A stretch of DNA of 64,000 nucleotides from Periplaneta americana (lineage: Eukaryota; Arthropoda; Insecta; Blattodea; Blattidae), in NCBI RefSeq assembly GCF_040183065.1, contig NC_091117.1:101877501-101941500 (forward strand), written 5' to 3'. This document shows, piece by piece, positions 47,508 through 58,653 of the stretch. Below the pieces are notes generated by a model. It searched no databases and was not told the DNA's origin. It worked only from the letters and a program-made list of their open reading frames with translations. The position numbers and the translations under genes were made by a program. The first letter of the stretch is position 1. Each line of letters opens with the position of its first letter.

Positions 47508-47660
47508 TTTAATATTTTCTGATGTTGTTCTACGCAACATCCCAAATATCGCTGCATTTCCTCTTGATATAATCTGTTGTTCAGGCAGATTCCACCGATG
47601 AGCACATCTTCAGAATCTCTGTTAATCGCATTCGGCATTTGTAAACCGGTCAACGTCAGA
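47508..47660 (-). CDS. Odorant receptor exon (loop before TM5)
   Basis: The 3' end is well supported: RYLGCCVEQHQKIL, then a split Lys codon AA/GTGAGT that is completed by the first G of the next exon. LxxCVxxHQxIL is the conserved intracellular loop sequence just before TM5. The proposed start at 47660 (acceptor ATCGTTCCAG) leaves 1 + 50 codons + 2 bases and keeps the frame open, but the acceptor is weak, so the 5' edge is uncertain. The remaining N-terminal ~200 residues were not found; they may lie further upstream, possibly beyond the window. Confidence 0.6.
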
Positions 47661-47734
47661 CTGGAACGATTCAAGGTTTATATTAGCCTATTGCTTCCCT
47701 GCCGATTGAAGCTAAACTATTTGACTGACAGCCG

Positions 47735-47935
47735 AGTTGACCGGTTAGTATAACTATACTTATATTTCTTCCTATTTTTTGTTGACCAGTTGGCAATAAT
47801 GATATTTGACGAGATCAGTTCGAGAATTCACCATGGAATTTAATGAAATTTGGTTTACAGTTGGGTAAAATCTCGAGAAACCTAAATTAGTTGTGCCAAA
47901 ACTAAGTTAAGTAGGACGAGCATTGCACCTTACCA
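47735..47935 (-). mobile_element. Degenerate SINE remnant
   Basis: Phrases GATATTTGACGAGATCAG, GAATTCACCATGGAA and TTTACAGTTGGGTAAAATC follow the order of the minus-strand SINE body (cf. 15400-15480) with many changes; an unrelated stretch replaces the tail. Confidence 0.55.
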
Positions 47936-48204
47936 CTGTGTATAAAAAAGATGGCAGCACTTTCATGTGATCATTATTCTGTAATCGTTAATGTGACACT
48001 AACATCATACACGTAATTTAATAGTCAAACTCTGAAAGTTTCCAAGTTCTAAGTTTCGGAAAATGTATTATTTCCACTTTCACGAGAGACATTGTTGCAA
48101 CATGCAAACTCTACAATATAAATCATTTTGCCTTCTGCAGTTTGAAAAAACAAATTCAATATTGTTTCATAGACATTTCCAAATTTAACATCTACCACAT
48201 CGTT

Positions 48205-48400
48205 CGATTGGACGTGCTACCGCCGCTGACCTGGCCTATCGCCCTTGACCTCCCAGATAACCAGACTTGATACCATGTGACTTTCTCCTTTGGGAATAAG
48301 TGAAAGTTGCAATTTATGTGCCTTATGTACACATAATACCATGAAGACATCGAATCGTTGCTGCGATTGTATGCATTTAGAGATTTTAAGGTCTGTGAAA
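48205..48400 (+). pseudogene. Mariner-type transposase scrap
   Basis: One frame, broken by four stops, reads (stops removed piecewise) PDLIPCDFLLWE, VKVAIYVPYVHIIP and RHRIVAAIVCI. This is the PPRSPDLxPCDFFLWGxVKxxVYVPP...RIxxAI block with the third catalytic Asp. Old fossil. Confidence 0.65.
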
Positions 48401-48558
48401 AAAATTAGCCGATTTAAGGTGTTAAGTACAGCTTACAGCAGCAAACTTCTTGCAAATACTCGACATTTTTTCTTCTATTAATGTATATTGTACAAAAATA
48501 AAAATTGGTATGTTTAAAACACTGTCCTTCTGTTACATGAAAAAATATATTGTTACGA

Positions 48559-48560
<2 letters not shown>

Positions 48561-48593
<33 letters not shown>
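48561..48593. repeat. (TA)n microsatellite
   Basis: Pure TA run; another short one at 49006-49024. Confidence 0.9.
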
Positions 48594-48596
<3 letters not shown>

Positions 48597-48991
48597 TTTT
48601 TTCAAAATTAAAAATGGTAGCAGTTTACTGTGCAGTGATGAAGCATTTTCCACATAACTCATTAAATTTTTAACTTTTTCATGTTGGCTCTCTTTTATTT
48701 TATTTCTGAAACTCATGTTTACAATGTAATGCTCTTTCAACTACAGTCCTTAATAAATAATTTTTTTTTAATTTTGTTTTAGAAGAAGATATTGATATTT
48801 CAAAAATTTTAAATGACTTTATATTTTATCAGACAATCTATCATAGATAGAGACGCGATTTTGCATCATATTGTAGATGTGCCATGCATAAATACACACA
48901 AAAAAATTCAACGCAGAATGTTGGAAAGTTTTTGAGTTATGAGGGAAAAACTTCATCACTGCATAGTGAAATGCTACAATTTAGAATTTTG

Positions 48992-49023
<32 letters not shown>

Positions 49024-50650
49024 TAAATATATTTTTTAAATCCTACATATATTTTATAGCAGAAGGACAGTGTTTTATACATACTAATTTTCATTATTGT
49101 ACAAGATACAGCAATGCAGGAACAAAATGTTGATTATTTCCAAAATTTTACTGCTGTAAGCTGTACCTAACCCGTTAAAGTTGGCAGCATTTCCTTACTA
49201 CCAATGTTTCGAGTAATTAGTATCATTTAGTAATGATGGAACATTGGTAAATGAATTTCGGGCTTTTGCCATAGAAGCATTGTTGACGCGAATATGTATA
49301 CTTTTTCGGTCCAAAGTATGGATGACATAACGAAAAAGACACGCGATACTTTTCGACATGCCGTTTTATTTTAGTATCGACTGTGACTTCAGACTGAGTG
49401 GACGTATTTGATGATTGAAGTGTCATTAGAAGGGGAATGAAGACTTCTTTACGGTATAATAGACTGCTGTACACTGCATTTAAAACAAGCGAATGGTGCG
49501 GGTATGAAGTGAAATTCGGCGACAGAACTTCAAAATGTCAAAGATTTTCGGTCAAAAACCAATACGAAATAGATGAGATGGCATCAGAATGATAGCGAAC
49601 ATCGAGACGAATCGTTTGGTGTGCCTAAAGCAAATGCTGAACGTAGTAAAGAGTTTAGGGCACGTCTTGAAGACGAGCGTCAGAACGGACAAGGCGTGCA
49701 TGGCGCGAGCGAGTGGAGTGTTCTCGTTTGTTTTGCCTGCGTGTCTACCTTAACAGCAATTCTATCAGCGACGTATCCACAAATAAATCTTGTGGCTGTC
49801 TGTTATAGCCCACTGCGGTCTTATAAGAATAGGCCTGCTTGATGACTCGGCTACTCAAACACTTCTTTTAGGCGTCACTTTGACAGGGGAAGAAATGGGA
49901 ACGTTCCAACTCGTCACGTAATCCTGAATTAGATTTTATACATTTAAGAGAAATGCGTCAGCCACCAATAAGAAGCTTTCTGGTCGCCCTGGAGCCGCAC
50001 GTAGAGTGAGGACGGTGTTCAGCGGAGTCCTCGCCGGTCTGTTCTTCAGCATTCACAAGCCTTCGGTAGGTCAGACAGAAGTGTTAGACGTATCTTACAT
50101 CATCATTTACATTTACATCCAATCCATGCTGACTTTAAGAGAAATATTTCTGCAACATGTGATTTCTCGCTGTTCTATAGAAGCTGATTTCTTCCTGCAT
50201 GATTAACTAATGGGAAAAGTGAATCAAGAACGAATCACACGATACAAGATTGAAGGACAAAATTCGAACCGAAACGAAAAAAATCCTACGAGTCATGCTG
50301 CAGAGTGTGTTGGACAGTCTCGAGCGCCATACAAAGATTTTTCTCAGATCCTGTTTGGTGAAACTCACCTGAGAGAGCTTCAAGGCATGAACGTAGAACT
50401 AAATGCTATGCTTTAAATTTATATTCATTTATTATCGTGTTGATGCATATTTAAATTTCATATTCTTTACAGACAGTCAGGTCCTCATAGCAAGATCAGA
50501 AAATGCGCTATAAAGAAATTACTGGGTTGAGACGAATCTTTAAGGAATATAATCTATGAAAATCAACTGAGATATCGTCCACGAGAGAGGAAAGATCCAG
50601 GAAGTCGAAGGAAGAAGTTGAATGAAGCAGGAACAGGTCGCATGCCTAAT
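48594..50650. other. No gene supported
   Basis: AT-rich sequence. A plus-strand phrase near 49630-49700 (PKANAERSKEFRARLEDERQ) resembles a short basic motif found in some transposon proteins, but nothing supports a gene around it. Confidence 0.4.
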
Positions 50651-50654
50651 CCGT

Positions 50655-50657
<3 letters not shown>

Positions 50658-50699
<42 letters not shown>
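50658..50699. repeat. (AAG)n microsatellite
   Basis: Pure AAG run. The sequence just before it could be an old LINE 3' end (basic frame RYRPRERKDPGSRRKKL). Confidence 0.9.
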
Positions 50700-50700
<1 letters not shown>

Positions 50701-51240
50701 GTTGATGTAAGCCGTGTAAAAATGGGTCCTGCATTGAGTGTTTATAATGGCGACAAAAACTTCAAGATTCTTAAGAAAAACGGTATGCATCAAGTTATTG
50801 TATCATTAATAGTTTCTTAATAATAATCGCATGAACGTTTTACCGTAGTTTTGGAAAGCGGTGTACTTAGCAGGCGGCTGTGCTAATAGTATTTACTCTA
50901 CTAATTACGCTCGACTTTCCTAGTGCACATGTCAATATTGCGGGAGATTAAAAATAATTCACTGCAAGCAGTTCTAAGTAGTTCTGTCATTTAAGAATAG
51001 TTATTCAGAAGAATTGCAATGAAAATTACTGCAATAAAACATGAATTAGCAATACAACCAACTAATTATTCTTTCACATGATTTGCACATCAAAGAATCA
51101 TCGACTTACCTTTGATTGCTTTCGTGTTGTACAGATGTAAGTAATATGTCATTGTCTGCTGTAACATAAAATGTCTTCATTAATAAACCTAAGTAAAAAT
51201 GATGACACTGACAATGAAAGTAGGAGAAATACTTAAAAGT

Positions 51241-51600
51241 TACTGGTTCGCGCTTCCTTGTAAGGGAAGTTGGGGCTCAGAGGAAGTTTCTGTATGAGCT
51301 CCAAGTTTATTGACCACTTTCTCACCCATATTTTCGCCGTTCTGTTTGAAGAAACATAAAGGAAATTTTGAAGAGGCAAATAAGAAAATGGACGTAGCCC
51401 AATAGCTACCATATGAGGGGGAGGAATGCCGCAATACATGGGGGTCACTGAAGATGTTACAAGCGAGCGGGTAGAGGGAGCCGTCGCACTCCTCGCTAGA
51501 CATAGAATTCATCCGAGCCTTTGAGCTGTGCGAGTGACATTCGATTAAGTCTTCAAGGCGACCCGCGAAAACCAAAGCTCCAGTGTTTTCAATTAAATTT
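51241..51600. repeat. Dispersed repeat, copy 2
   Basis: The left part (CTTCCTTGTAAGGGAAG, TATGAGCTCCAAG) matches 28990-29100. The block is GC-richer than its surroundings and continues to about 51700. Family unknown; a 111-codon minus-strand frame here has no known motif. Confidence 0.4.
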
Positions 51601-52190
51601 GCATCAGGGAGTATGGAGGTCCGTGGCTCATTGCTTCAGAACAGAATCATCCCGACTGTCGTGGCGCCTTACAAAGCCACAGACAGGTTGAGTTGCCTCC
51701 GTTTGGGAGACTTTGACTGACTGTGTGATGATAGTAATGACATATGGCCCGATCGAGACTGAGGTCTTAATCTGAGGAAGGGATGGGTGGTCTAAAGGGG
51801 GCAGGGAATATTGTTTCTGGCTTATGGAATGTTGGAGTGGACACGTTTGTCTTCCTTAGTTATTAAGTTGCCAATGACAACATTCGTCTTTCTGGATGTC
51901 CGTCAACAAATCCCGGAGTGATAACAGTATTACCACTGTCTAGTATATACAGTCACGAAGCTCAATCCTTAACTTAATAAATATGCATCCATAGATAGTT
52001 TGTAACAACCAGGATCACTACTATCGCCTCATCACAGAAACTTTCCCTAGGAGACGATAAAATGTATTGTACTTTCGATATTGTGTTCTTTTGAAAAAAT
52101 TAACAACTTCCTTCCACTATTGAAATATGAAATGCATAAGGTTTATATATTATTTTCATAAAGTATGTAAATTATATTTTATAAACTCAC

Positions 52191-52272
52191 CTTCCTGGAT
52201 CTTTCGGAAGAAGGATAACTCTGACCTCTTTTTCTTACAATTTATAGTAATACAAACGTCTCCTTGTCCCAT
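52191..52272 (-). CDS. THAP-type zinc finger first exon
   Basis: Starts MGQGDVCITINCKKKRSE and continues LSFFRKIQE, then a strong donor GAAG/GTGAGT. The pattern C-x4-C-(basic)-SFFRxP-like is the opening of a THAP domain (C2CH zinc finger of P-type transposases and their host derivatives). The rest of the domain (CxxH) would lie in the next exon, which I did not find. Either the deleted transposase of this element or a captured first exon. Confidence 0.5.
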
Positions 52273-52578
52273 ATTATTATTAAAATTATTGTATTTTAGC
52301 CATTTACAGCTATTACAACCGATAACGAACATTTCACAGTTTACACAACTTTTCATAACAATGCGAAATACGGCACAGTCAATTGCCTTTTCGATCTAGA
52401 CCAGGCCGTAACGTATGTTCGGTTTTTCTATTTCAGTGTATGGGGGTCAGTGATATATGTTATTATAACTTTATTGCGTATCATTGCTAAGTTTTATTTA
52501 GTGTAATGTGTCCATAAGTTCCGTTTACTTCTTATTGCAGAATTTGTCGCAGAAATAATTACTAAACTGTGTTATTTT

Positions 52579-52628
52579 CTGTACTAGTAACCAGTGGATA
52601 GCCGGGTATCCACTGGTTACTAGTACAG
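52579..52628. repeat. Perfect 22 bp-arm hairpin
   Basis: Both arms are exactly complementary (left arm CTGTACTAGTAACCAG then TGGATA), with the loop GCCGGG. It abuts the truncated MITE copy. Confidence 0.95.
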
Positions 52629-52727
52629 AATTCAAATCATATCCTATCGCTAACACTAGTTTATGAATACGAAAAACGCTGATCATCTACCGGAAGCCCG
52701 CGCTAAAAATGTCTATGAATACGGCCC
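52629..52727. mobile_element. MITE, partial second copy
   Basis: Shares AATTCAAATCATATC-, GAATACGAAAAACG and AATGTCTATGAATACGGCC phrases with 41160-41272. The 5' end is missing, replaced by the hairpin. Confidence 0.75.
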
Positions 52728-54484
52728 TTAAAGTTTAGAATGGAAACTATTTTGAGGTTTAATAAAAAAGAATTTATATTGTGATTTTAATTTAGCACAT
52801 CTACCTTCCGTAATTGTAGATCGAATATTTAGGCCTACCATACCACTCCTATGGAATTAGTCTACGTACGATTGTGATTCTTCGTTTCTTAGGTAGTAGA
52901 TAAATACAATAATTCAGTACTCAATTGTAGTAGTCTATTAAAATACAAACTGAATGAGCGGTGTATCATACATGCCATTAAATTTAATTATAATGTATAA
53001 TTGCGAATATAGGAATAGCCTATAAGTTAAATATAGTAAATATAACCTAAATTTTGATATGACATAACACACATATGTAATGGCAGGGCATTGAAGACCA
53101 CTAAGATTAGATAAAGGGGCAACTGGTACAGTAAACATAACCTATAATATCAACATAACTAAATATCCAAGCGGTGCAACTGAAAATTATTGAATTGTGT
53201 ATAAATGAATGTACAAGAATTTCGCAATATTTAATCGAAATAAAGGCCAGTATTACACATACGAACAACGTAATTTTCACACTAAAAATAATATTACACC
53301 TTAACTCGCGTGTGAATTATGTTTGAAGTGTTTCTATAATCATTATTTTAAATTTTATTAATGCAATTACGCTACATTTTAGAGAAATATATGTTACTCT
53401 TTATGCATTCCAACTAATCTATATGGTTCAAACGTCGCCCTTCGTGATCGGGTTAAGCGAGTCACATGGTTTGCCTTACGGTCTGTATTAGATCACGATG
53501 GCAGTGGCACAGTCTATTGTTCCTAGTACTCAAACGCTCCAAGCGGCTAGCAACTATCGCGAGAAATGCAAAAAATCATCCCAAGCTTCGTGACTGTATA
53601 TACTAGACTGTGGTATTACATTGTTGTACATGCAGATGCTCAAACATCGTGAAAATGATTTAGTTAGTTGTAGAAAACAGCATTCTGTTACTAGGCAAAC
53701 TACTTTTTCAAGTGAAGGACTGACAATATTATTAAACTAAAATAAGAGAGTTTGGATCAATCATACCATAGGCTACTTATTCCGTTTTATGCGATAATTA
53801 ATTTCTGTTTTCCTGTAAAGTTACGTCTGATGTAGTGTGGTAACAGACAAAACACAGCGCTTCCGGTCTTATGTTACGCACGATGTCATTTTTTCACACC
53901 CACTACCTGATAACGCGTGACGTGAGAGAGCTAGGACATTTCACACTTTAAGATCACTCTAAAATACATTAACGTAGTGCGATTGGAACAATCTTATATT
54001 ACACTATCTAGAGTAAACCATACTTCACAGAAGCAGATCAGCGCTCTTCAATAGACTACAGACAAATGATTTATCTTCCACTGCAGTCTGACCGCTAATG
54101 GCTCTTGGTTTCTGCGCACTTTGAAGCGTTTGTTGCTCGGCTATAAATTTGTTAGACTTGGATGTCCATCTTTGTACACAATAATGACTAAGGATAGAAT
54201 AAACTGTTTTAATATTTATTGCAAAATTTTTACCATCTTATTTACTTTTCCGTTTTTGAGCTTACGAATCGGGAATTAGTTTTATGAGTGAGAGAGAATA
54301 GAAGGGGAAGAGGAAATGAGGGCATTCTTGATTCATCAACGGAGAACAGAACAATTAATTGATATTTTTAGTGAAAAATTGCATCTGATATCGAAAAACA
54401 TGCAGCACAATCTTTGCAGAAAGAGTACTAAGACCTACCTTATCAAATCTGGTGATCGGTTGTCGCGTATTGTAGCAACGATCG
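52728..54484. other. No gene seen outside the P-like element
   Basis: AT-rich. A 63-codon plus frame at 54316-54507 is not convincing. Confidence 0.45.
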
Positions 54485-54768
54485 GGGACATATTTCATAA
54501 AAGTTAATAGTCTTGTAATACTAGTGTTTGACTTGTTATCTTCAGTACGGTAGTTTTACAAGTTTGTGTTTCATAAAACTACTGCTGTACGTTACAAGTA
54601 ACGAGTTGCATCAACTAATATTATTACAAGTGTTTTAAGCTCAGTGTACTAGTGTCTTGTTTCATAAATAATAATTACTGCTTGTAAGAAGCAGTGATAA
54701 TAATAGTGAAAACGTACTAGCCCGAATTTGGTTGCCAAGTAGATACAAGTTTACTTCACGTTTTCGGC

Positions 54769-54891
54769 ATGTGGTCTAATGATTCAGAAAGCCATGAGGA
54801 GTGTAATGTTATTCAAGTGCGTCATGGAAAGGTGTATAGATTGAGAGTAAACATTGGATTCGATACTTACATAAATTTAATGAACGAGTGA
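54769..54891 (+). pseudogene. Harbinger nuclease N-terminal remnant
   Basis: Short frame MWSNDSESHEECNVIQVRHG, then KVYRLRVNIGFDTYINLMNE and TGA. The phrase 'xVYRxRxNFxFxxxxxFxxRF' is typical of the region before the nuclease domain in insect PIF/Harbinger proteins. Everything downstream, including the catalytic core, is gone. Confidence 0.4.
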
Positions 54892-54993
54892 TTTGTCTTA
54901 TTTTGTTAAAAGTTGTGACTTGGAACGCTTCTACAACCAATATTCTTTCACTTCCTGAAATTTGTTTATTAAGTAAAACTTAATAATAATACA

Positions 54994-54995
<2 letters not shown>

Positions 54996-55042
<47 letters not shown>

Positions 55043-55144
55043 GTAATAATAGTAATAATAGTAATAATAATAATAGTAATAATAATAATAGTAATAATAA
55101 TAATAGTAATAATAGTAATAATAATAATAGTAATAATAATAATA
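54996..55144. repeat. (AAT/AGT)n microsatellite
   Basis: Mostly AAT with interspersed AGT triplets. The reverse-strand poly-leucine frame is an artefact. Confidence 0.95.
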
Positions 55145-55372
55145 ATCGTAGCATAGTCAGCTGAGGCGCTTGTCTGCCGATCCGAGGTTACGTTCGAGCG
55201 TGGGTTCTATTCCCGGTTGGGCTCATTAACCGGTTGGCTTTTTCAGAGGTTTTTCTCAATTGTAAAGAGAATGCCAGATAATCTATATTCGGTCTCGTCT
55301 CGCCAAATGCCATCTCGCTGTCACCAATCCCATCGACGCTAAATAATTTAGTATTTGATATCGCGTCGTTCA
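55145..55372 (+). mobile_element. tRNA-derived SINE, plus strand
   Basis: CGTAGCATAGTCAGCTGAGG (box A region), GTGGGTTCTATTCCC (box B), central GGTTGGCTTTTTCAGAGG and tail CGACGCTAAATAATTTAG ... CGCGTCGTTCAATT. Same family as 15343 and 38592, opposite orientation. Confidence 0.85.
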
Positions 55373-55384
55373 ATTACAAACTGA

Positions 55385-55425
55385 GATGATGATGATGATG
55401 ATGATGATGATGGTGATGATAATAA
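55385..55425. repeat. (ATG)n microsatellite
   Basis: GATGATGATG run. Confidence 0.9.
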
Positions 55426-55899
55426 TGACAATAACAGATTTACAATAAATTTCTCAATGTGATTATAATCGAAGCTCATATATAATAAATTAACTTTATT
55501 AACCACAATGTCAGCATAAATATTAATTTTGACATGTATTGCGTGGGTAAAACGTAGCCTATCTCTTGCCTGTGATGGTTCTCACTTTGCGTTGTAGGCG
55601 TAGGCATTCTTTTGCAGTTTGAGTGAGATACTGAAGTAGTTCTGTATCTTGAAAATCAAGATTATTTTCATCATCAGTAATTTCTTCCAGGGAATCAGGC
55701 ATCTTCAGTCCCTTGAACTGATGGTGAAACTTTGCCCACCATGTTCAAAAGCAAATTTTGAATTTCATTCAACACTGTCACAGTTTCCTATACACATTTG
55801 TTGTTTTACTTATCATTGCCCTTCTTCTTAGGTTCGGCTTCGAAGCGCGTCTAGAGTAGGGGAGTTGGAGGCGGATTTGCTACAGAGGCACGTTGGCAT

Positions 55900-56312
55900 A
55901 CCAGTTTTATTTCGGTAGTTAAGCGACGGATTGAAGCATCTTTAAGATTGTTTGAACCAAAATGCAACACTGTTACAGTATTTAATCGTAGTAGTAATTT
56001 AGGCCCAAGAATATATAACAAATTTATATTTAAATATCCTAAACTTGTCAATTCTAATAGTTCTAATATTAAATTTAAAAAGTTATGTATGGACTTTATA
56101 AAAATTGAAAAATTGTAAATTTAAATTTATATGCTATAATTGCATAGTAAACATAAGACAAATTGTATTGTATAATTATTAATTTCAATTCAGGAATCTG
56201 CCCCTGAGCACGAGTTCTACTCTTTCAGGGGCGAGCTAAAGTTTTTCTGTATATATTATATTTTATGTTTCAATTATTAGGAACATAATGAATAAATAAA
56301 TAAAATAATTCA
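55900..56312 (+). pseudogene. 5'-truncated LINE tail in the pogo element
   Basis: The frame TVFNRSSNLGPRIYNKFIFK continues to FKKLCMDFIKIEKL and a stop at ~56118. 'GPRxYNxLP...FKxxL' is the C-terminus of CR1/Jockey-type LINEs. A ~190 bp 3' UTR follows, with a CCCCTGAGCACGAG/CTTTCAGGGGCG stem, ending in ATAAATAAATAAAAT. Confidence 0.55.
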
Positions 56313-56785
56313 CGCAAACAATATGATCCCTACTTTATAAAGCACGCTCTACGGAAGCGTCTGACATTTGTGACAAGCGGTAAAGGAAGGAAGTCATAAA
56401 GTTGTTTTTGCAGCAAGATAAGTAAATTTTCACCATCTCGTGATTATTTTTTTACAGGGTACATGTGTAATATTAGGCGAACTTTAAATATATCGTTGGA
56501 AAGTTCATTTAATTGGTTCTGTTTCGTGTTAATTTCATTTCGATCATTCATTGTCCTAATTCGTAATTTTTAACCCAATTAAATATCTAGACCAGAGGCA
56601 AGTTGGCACAGTTGTTAGGGGCAGATTGGCACGGTGTTTAATCTACCCCGATGTATTACTTTAAATGATTACATAAATTATACATATAATACATAATTTA
56701 CTTATTCATAAAATTTGTTATTATATAAATTCAATTTAACTAATTGAAACATTAAAAATACATGTTCATTGCAGTGAATGAGAAA

Positions 56786-57262
56786 ATGAGGACTTATAAA
56801 AGAACTGACAGAGCAGCCACTTCTCCTGATATGAAGTTACGAGCTGTCAGTGCTGAAAAGTTCGAAAACAGAAGTATGGCCAAAGGCCAATGGATTTTAA
56901 TATCCCATACCAAACTCTCACTTGGTATTGTAGGCTACGGCTGAGGACATAAGGGGAAAATTGTCTATTGCGATAATTACTGACTCTCCAGTTATAAAAG
57001 CATTAGAGGAGAGAAAATCGAGAAGTAATAATGAATTTTTTCAATAAAAATACAAGAGGAGGCTATACGTGTAGTAGTGAGAAAAGAAATCCTAAGACCA
57101 GTCGAAAGACAAGGGAAAGTAACGAAGAAAACAGAGAGAGACATATTGCCTGTATTGTGTTAAATCTTACTCAGAATGTGCACCAAGTGAATGGCGGATA
57201 CAGTGCCAGGAATGTAAATTAGGCACATACAAATTTTACAGATAGAAACAGAAAGTTTGTTT
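56786..57262 (+). pseudogene. Pogo transposase ends without DDE core
   Basis: N-terminus MRTYKRTDRAATSPDMKLRA ... NRSMAKG...ISHTKLSL is the psq-type helix-turn-helix that opens insect pogo transposases. It is followed almost at once by the C-terminal region: AEDIRGKLSIAIITDSPVIK ALEERKS, basic linker KRNPKTSRKTRESNEENRER, and a C-x2-C zinc finger in a shifted frame (SECAPSEWRIQCQECKL). The whole DDE nuclease between them is missing, so this is a deletion derivative. Confidence 0.7.
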
Positions 57263-58653
57263 GCATAAACTCCTTCTCAGACATATTTTAATAAGCCAAT
57301 ATGATATACAGTCATTTACAAGTCCAAATTAATTTTCCTACCTTGTTTTTCTAGGATTCAGTTCTTCTTTTATCTGAGTGTTTAACTCCATAGTTACATT
57401 ATATTTATGTGTGTTCATCATACTGAATCGTTTACCTGTGTAAAGAAATAAGTTCTAAATTTAAAAAAATCTAATATTATATGGAATTTGCTCTTATTTA
57501 ACATGCAGCTAATCTACTCCATATAATATGTTAACTTGCCTCCAGGACGGGGTCAGTTGGCTCAATCTGCTCGTTTCAAAATAATACAAAATTTCAAATT
57601 TAAATAGTGATGAAATCTAAATTCAAATATCTCTCCACATAACCAAAGAACCATGTAGAACGACCATCTTTCAGGATTTAATAAAATGCTATCCAAATAA
57701 CAGAAAAACAAAATGAAAATTTGAGCCAACCTGTCTCCCTCTCCCCTACTGGTAGTTTTTATTCCTTAGAACTAGCTCTGTACTTGAAGTCAGTTCATGG
57801 ATCTCTTTCCACTTTTCGGCTATAAGTTGTTTCGTGGTGGCCATGCAAAAGGCCTGAAAAATAATGTTTTATTTTCATTTATTTTGTGTAGTAATATGAT
57901 ATTAAATGACGTCACGGGAGTTGTAAGGCAGCTCTAGTGATATAATTGCACGGTGAATTTTTATGAAACAGAAATTACAAGAACTATTCCCTACTCTGTA
58001 AACTTGTTGCTTGTAGTTTTGTAGCTTTTATGAAACAGGCTCCTGCTCGTCTGCTGTGAAATTGTTACACGCGCTGCAAGAAGAGCAAAGTGAAGTGAAT
58101 TTTACGTCAAGTTGTCAGTTAGTGTATCGCGTCAAGTCTCCATTTCGATTACCCATAACCATATTTAATATAATCGGTACATTGTCTCAATACAGAATAT
58201 TGTGGGTCCATATCACCACGGCATGGCGCGTCCTCAGGTTGCGGATAGAGGAGACGGCCTCCAGATATGGAGGGTAGCTGCGAATATATTGAATAAGCAG
58301 TCGTGGACAGCCGATAAGGGGTGATCCTCCAGATTGGGGGTTGGGCGAAGTGTTAACAACCCATCACCGTAAAAAAAAAGCTTGTTACGAAACCTTACAA
58401 TACGCCTCGGAATGGGACTGATTCTCTGGCACGACCACAGCAAAGCAATAAAGTTATGAGTAGGGCCCGGATTTCGATGACTTTGCATCTTTTTTCTGAT
58501 GATGCTAGGACAATGCTCTATGGAAGATAAATGTAGCTCATATCATCTTCAGTGAAATTAAACCAATTTGATGGGTCATTTTTTATGCAATTTGGACACT
58601 TTTCTCTGATAGGGCATTTTTTACGGATTATTACTTTCTATTAGTCATATTTT

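Larger units (their letters stand above)
51926..53619 (-). mobile_element. P-like (THAP) DNA transposon, decayed
   Basis: 51926-51961 and 53583-53619 are inverted copies around GTCTAGTATATACAGTCACG and AAGCT, about 36 bp with small differences. A THAP-type first exon lies inside on the minus strand (52272-52191). P-element relatives have a THAP DNA-binding domain at the N-terminus. No other transposase part is visible. A MITE fragment and a perfect hairpin interrupt the interior at 52579-52727. Confidence 0.6.
55854..57752 (+). mobile_element. Pogo-like element, internally deleted
   Basis: Terminal parts match in inverse: AGTAGGGGAG..GGAG.C.G.TT.GC at 55855-55880 and 57725-57750. TA dinucleotides flank both ends (55852-55853, 57753-57754), the target duplication of the Tc1/mariner/pogo superfamily. 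The interior holds an N-terminal psq-type HTH and a C-terminal zinc finger remnant but no DDE domain, plus a LINE tail inserted near the left end. Confidence 0.7.
55559..57844 (-). pseudogene. Myb-like companion ORF split by pogo
   Basis: Starts at 57844 with MATTKQLIAEKWKEIHELTS, reaching RNKNY at the pogo border (57753). On the far side of the pogo (from 55853) the same strand continues TRFEAEPKKKGND, then, after shifts, EIQNLLLNMVGKVSPSVQG and DDENNLDFQDTELLQYLTQT to a stop at 55559. The N-terminal pattern (W..I...) and the leucine-rich C-terminus suit a Myb/SANT-like protein such as those paired with PIF/Harbinger nucleases. The family call is tentative; the interruption by the pogo element is clear. 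Confidence 0.45.
54485..58043. mobile_element. PIF/Harbinger-like transposon, invaded
   Basis: The left end (GGGACATATTTCATAAAAG) and right end, reversed, (GGAGCCTGTTTCATAAAAG) agree in TTTCATAAAAG and start with GG. Variants of TTTCATAAA..ACTTGTAA recur in both subterminal regions (54570, 54656, 57959). Inside are the start of a nuclease-like frame on the plus strand and a Myb-like companion on the minus strand, the two-gene layout of this superfamily. A SINE, microsatellites and a pogo element sit inside. No clear TWA duplication. Confidence 0.5.

Noticed and set aside
49573-49842. 89-codon frame with a basic AERSKEFRARLEDER motif
   Set aside because: Motif is short and widespread; no neighbouring domain or splice sites supported it.
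54316-54507. 63-codon plus frame resembling a nuclease N-terminal region
   Set aside because: Similarity too weak and it lies outside the proposed Harbinger ends.
54969-55154. Poly-leucine frame
   Set aside because: Microsatellite artefact.
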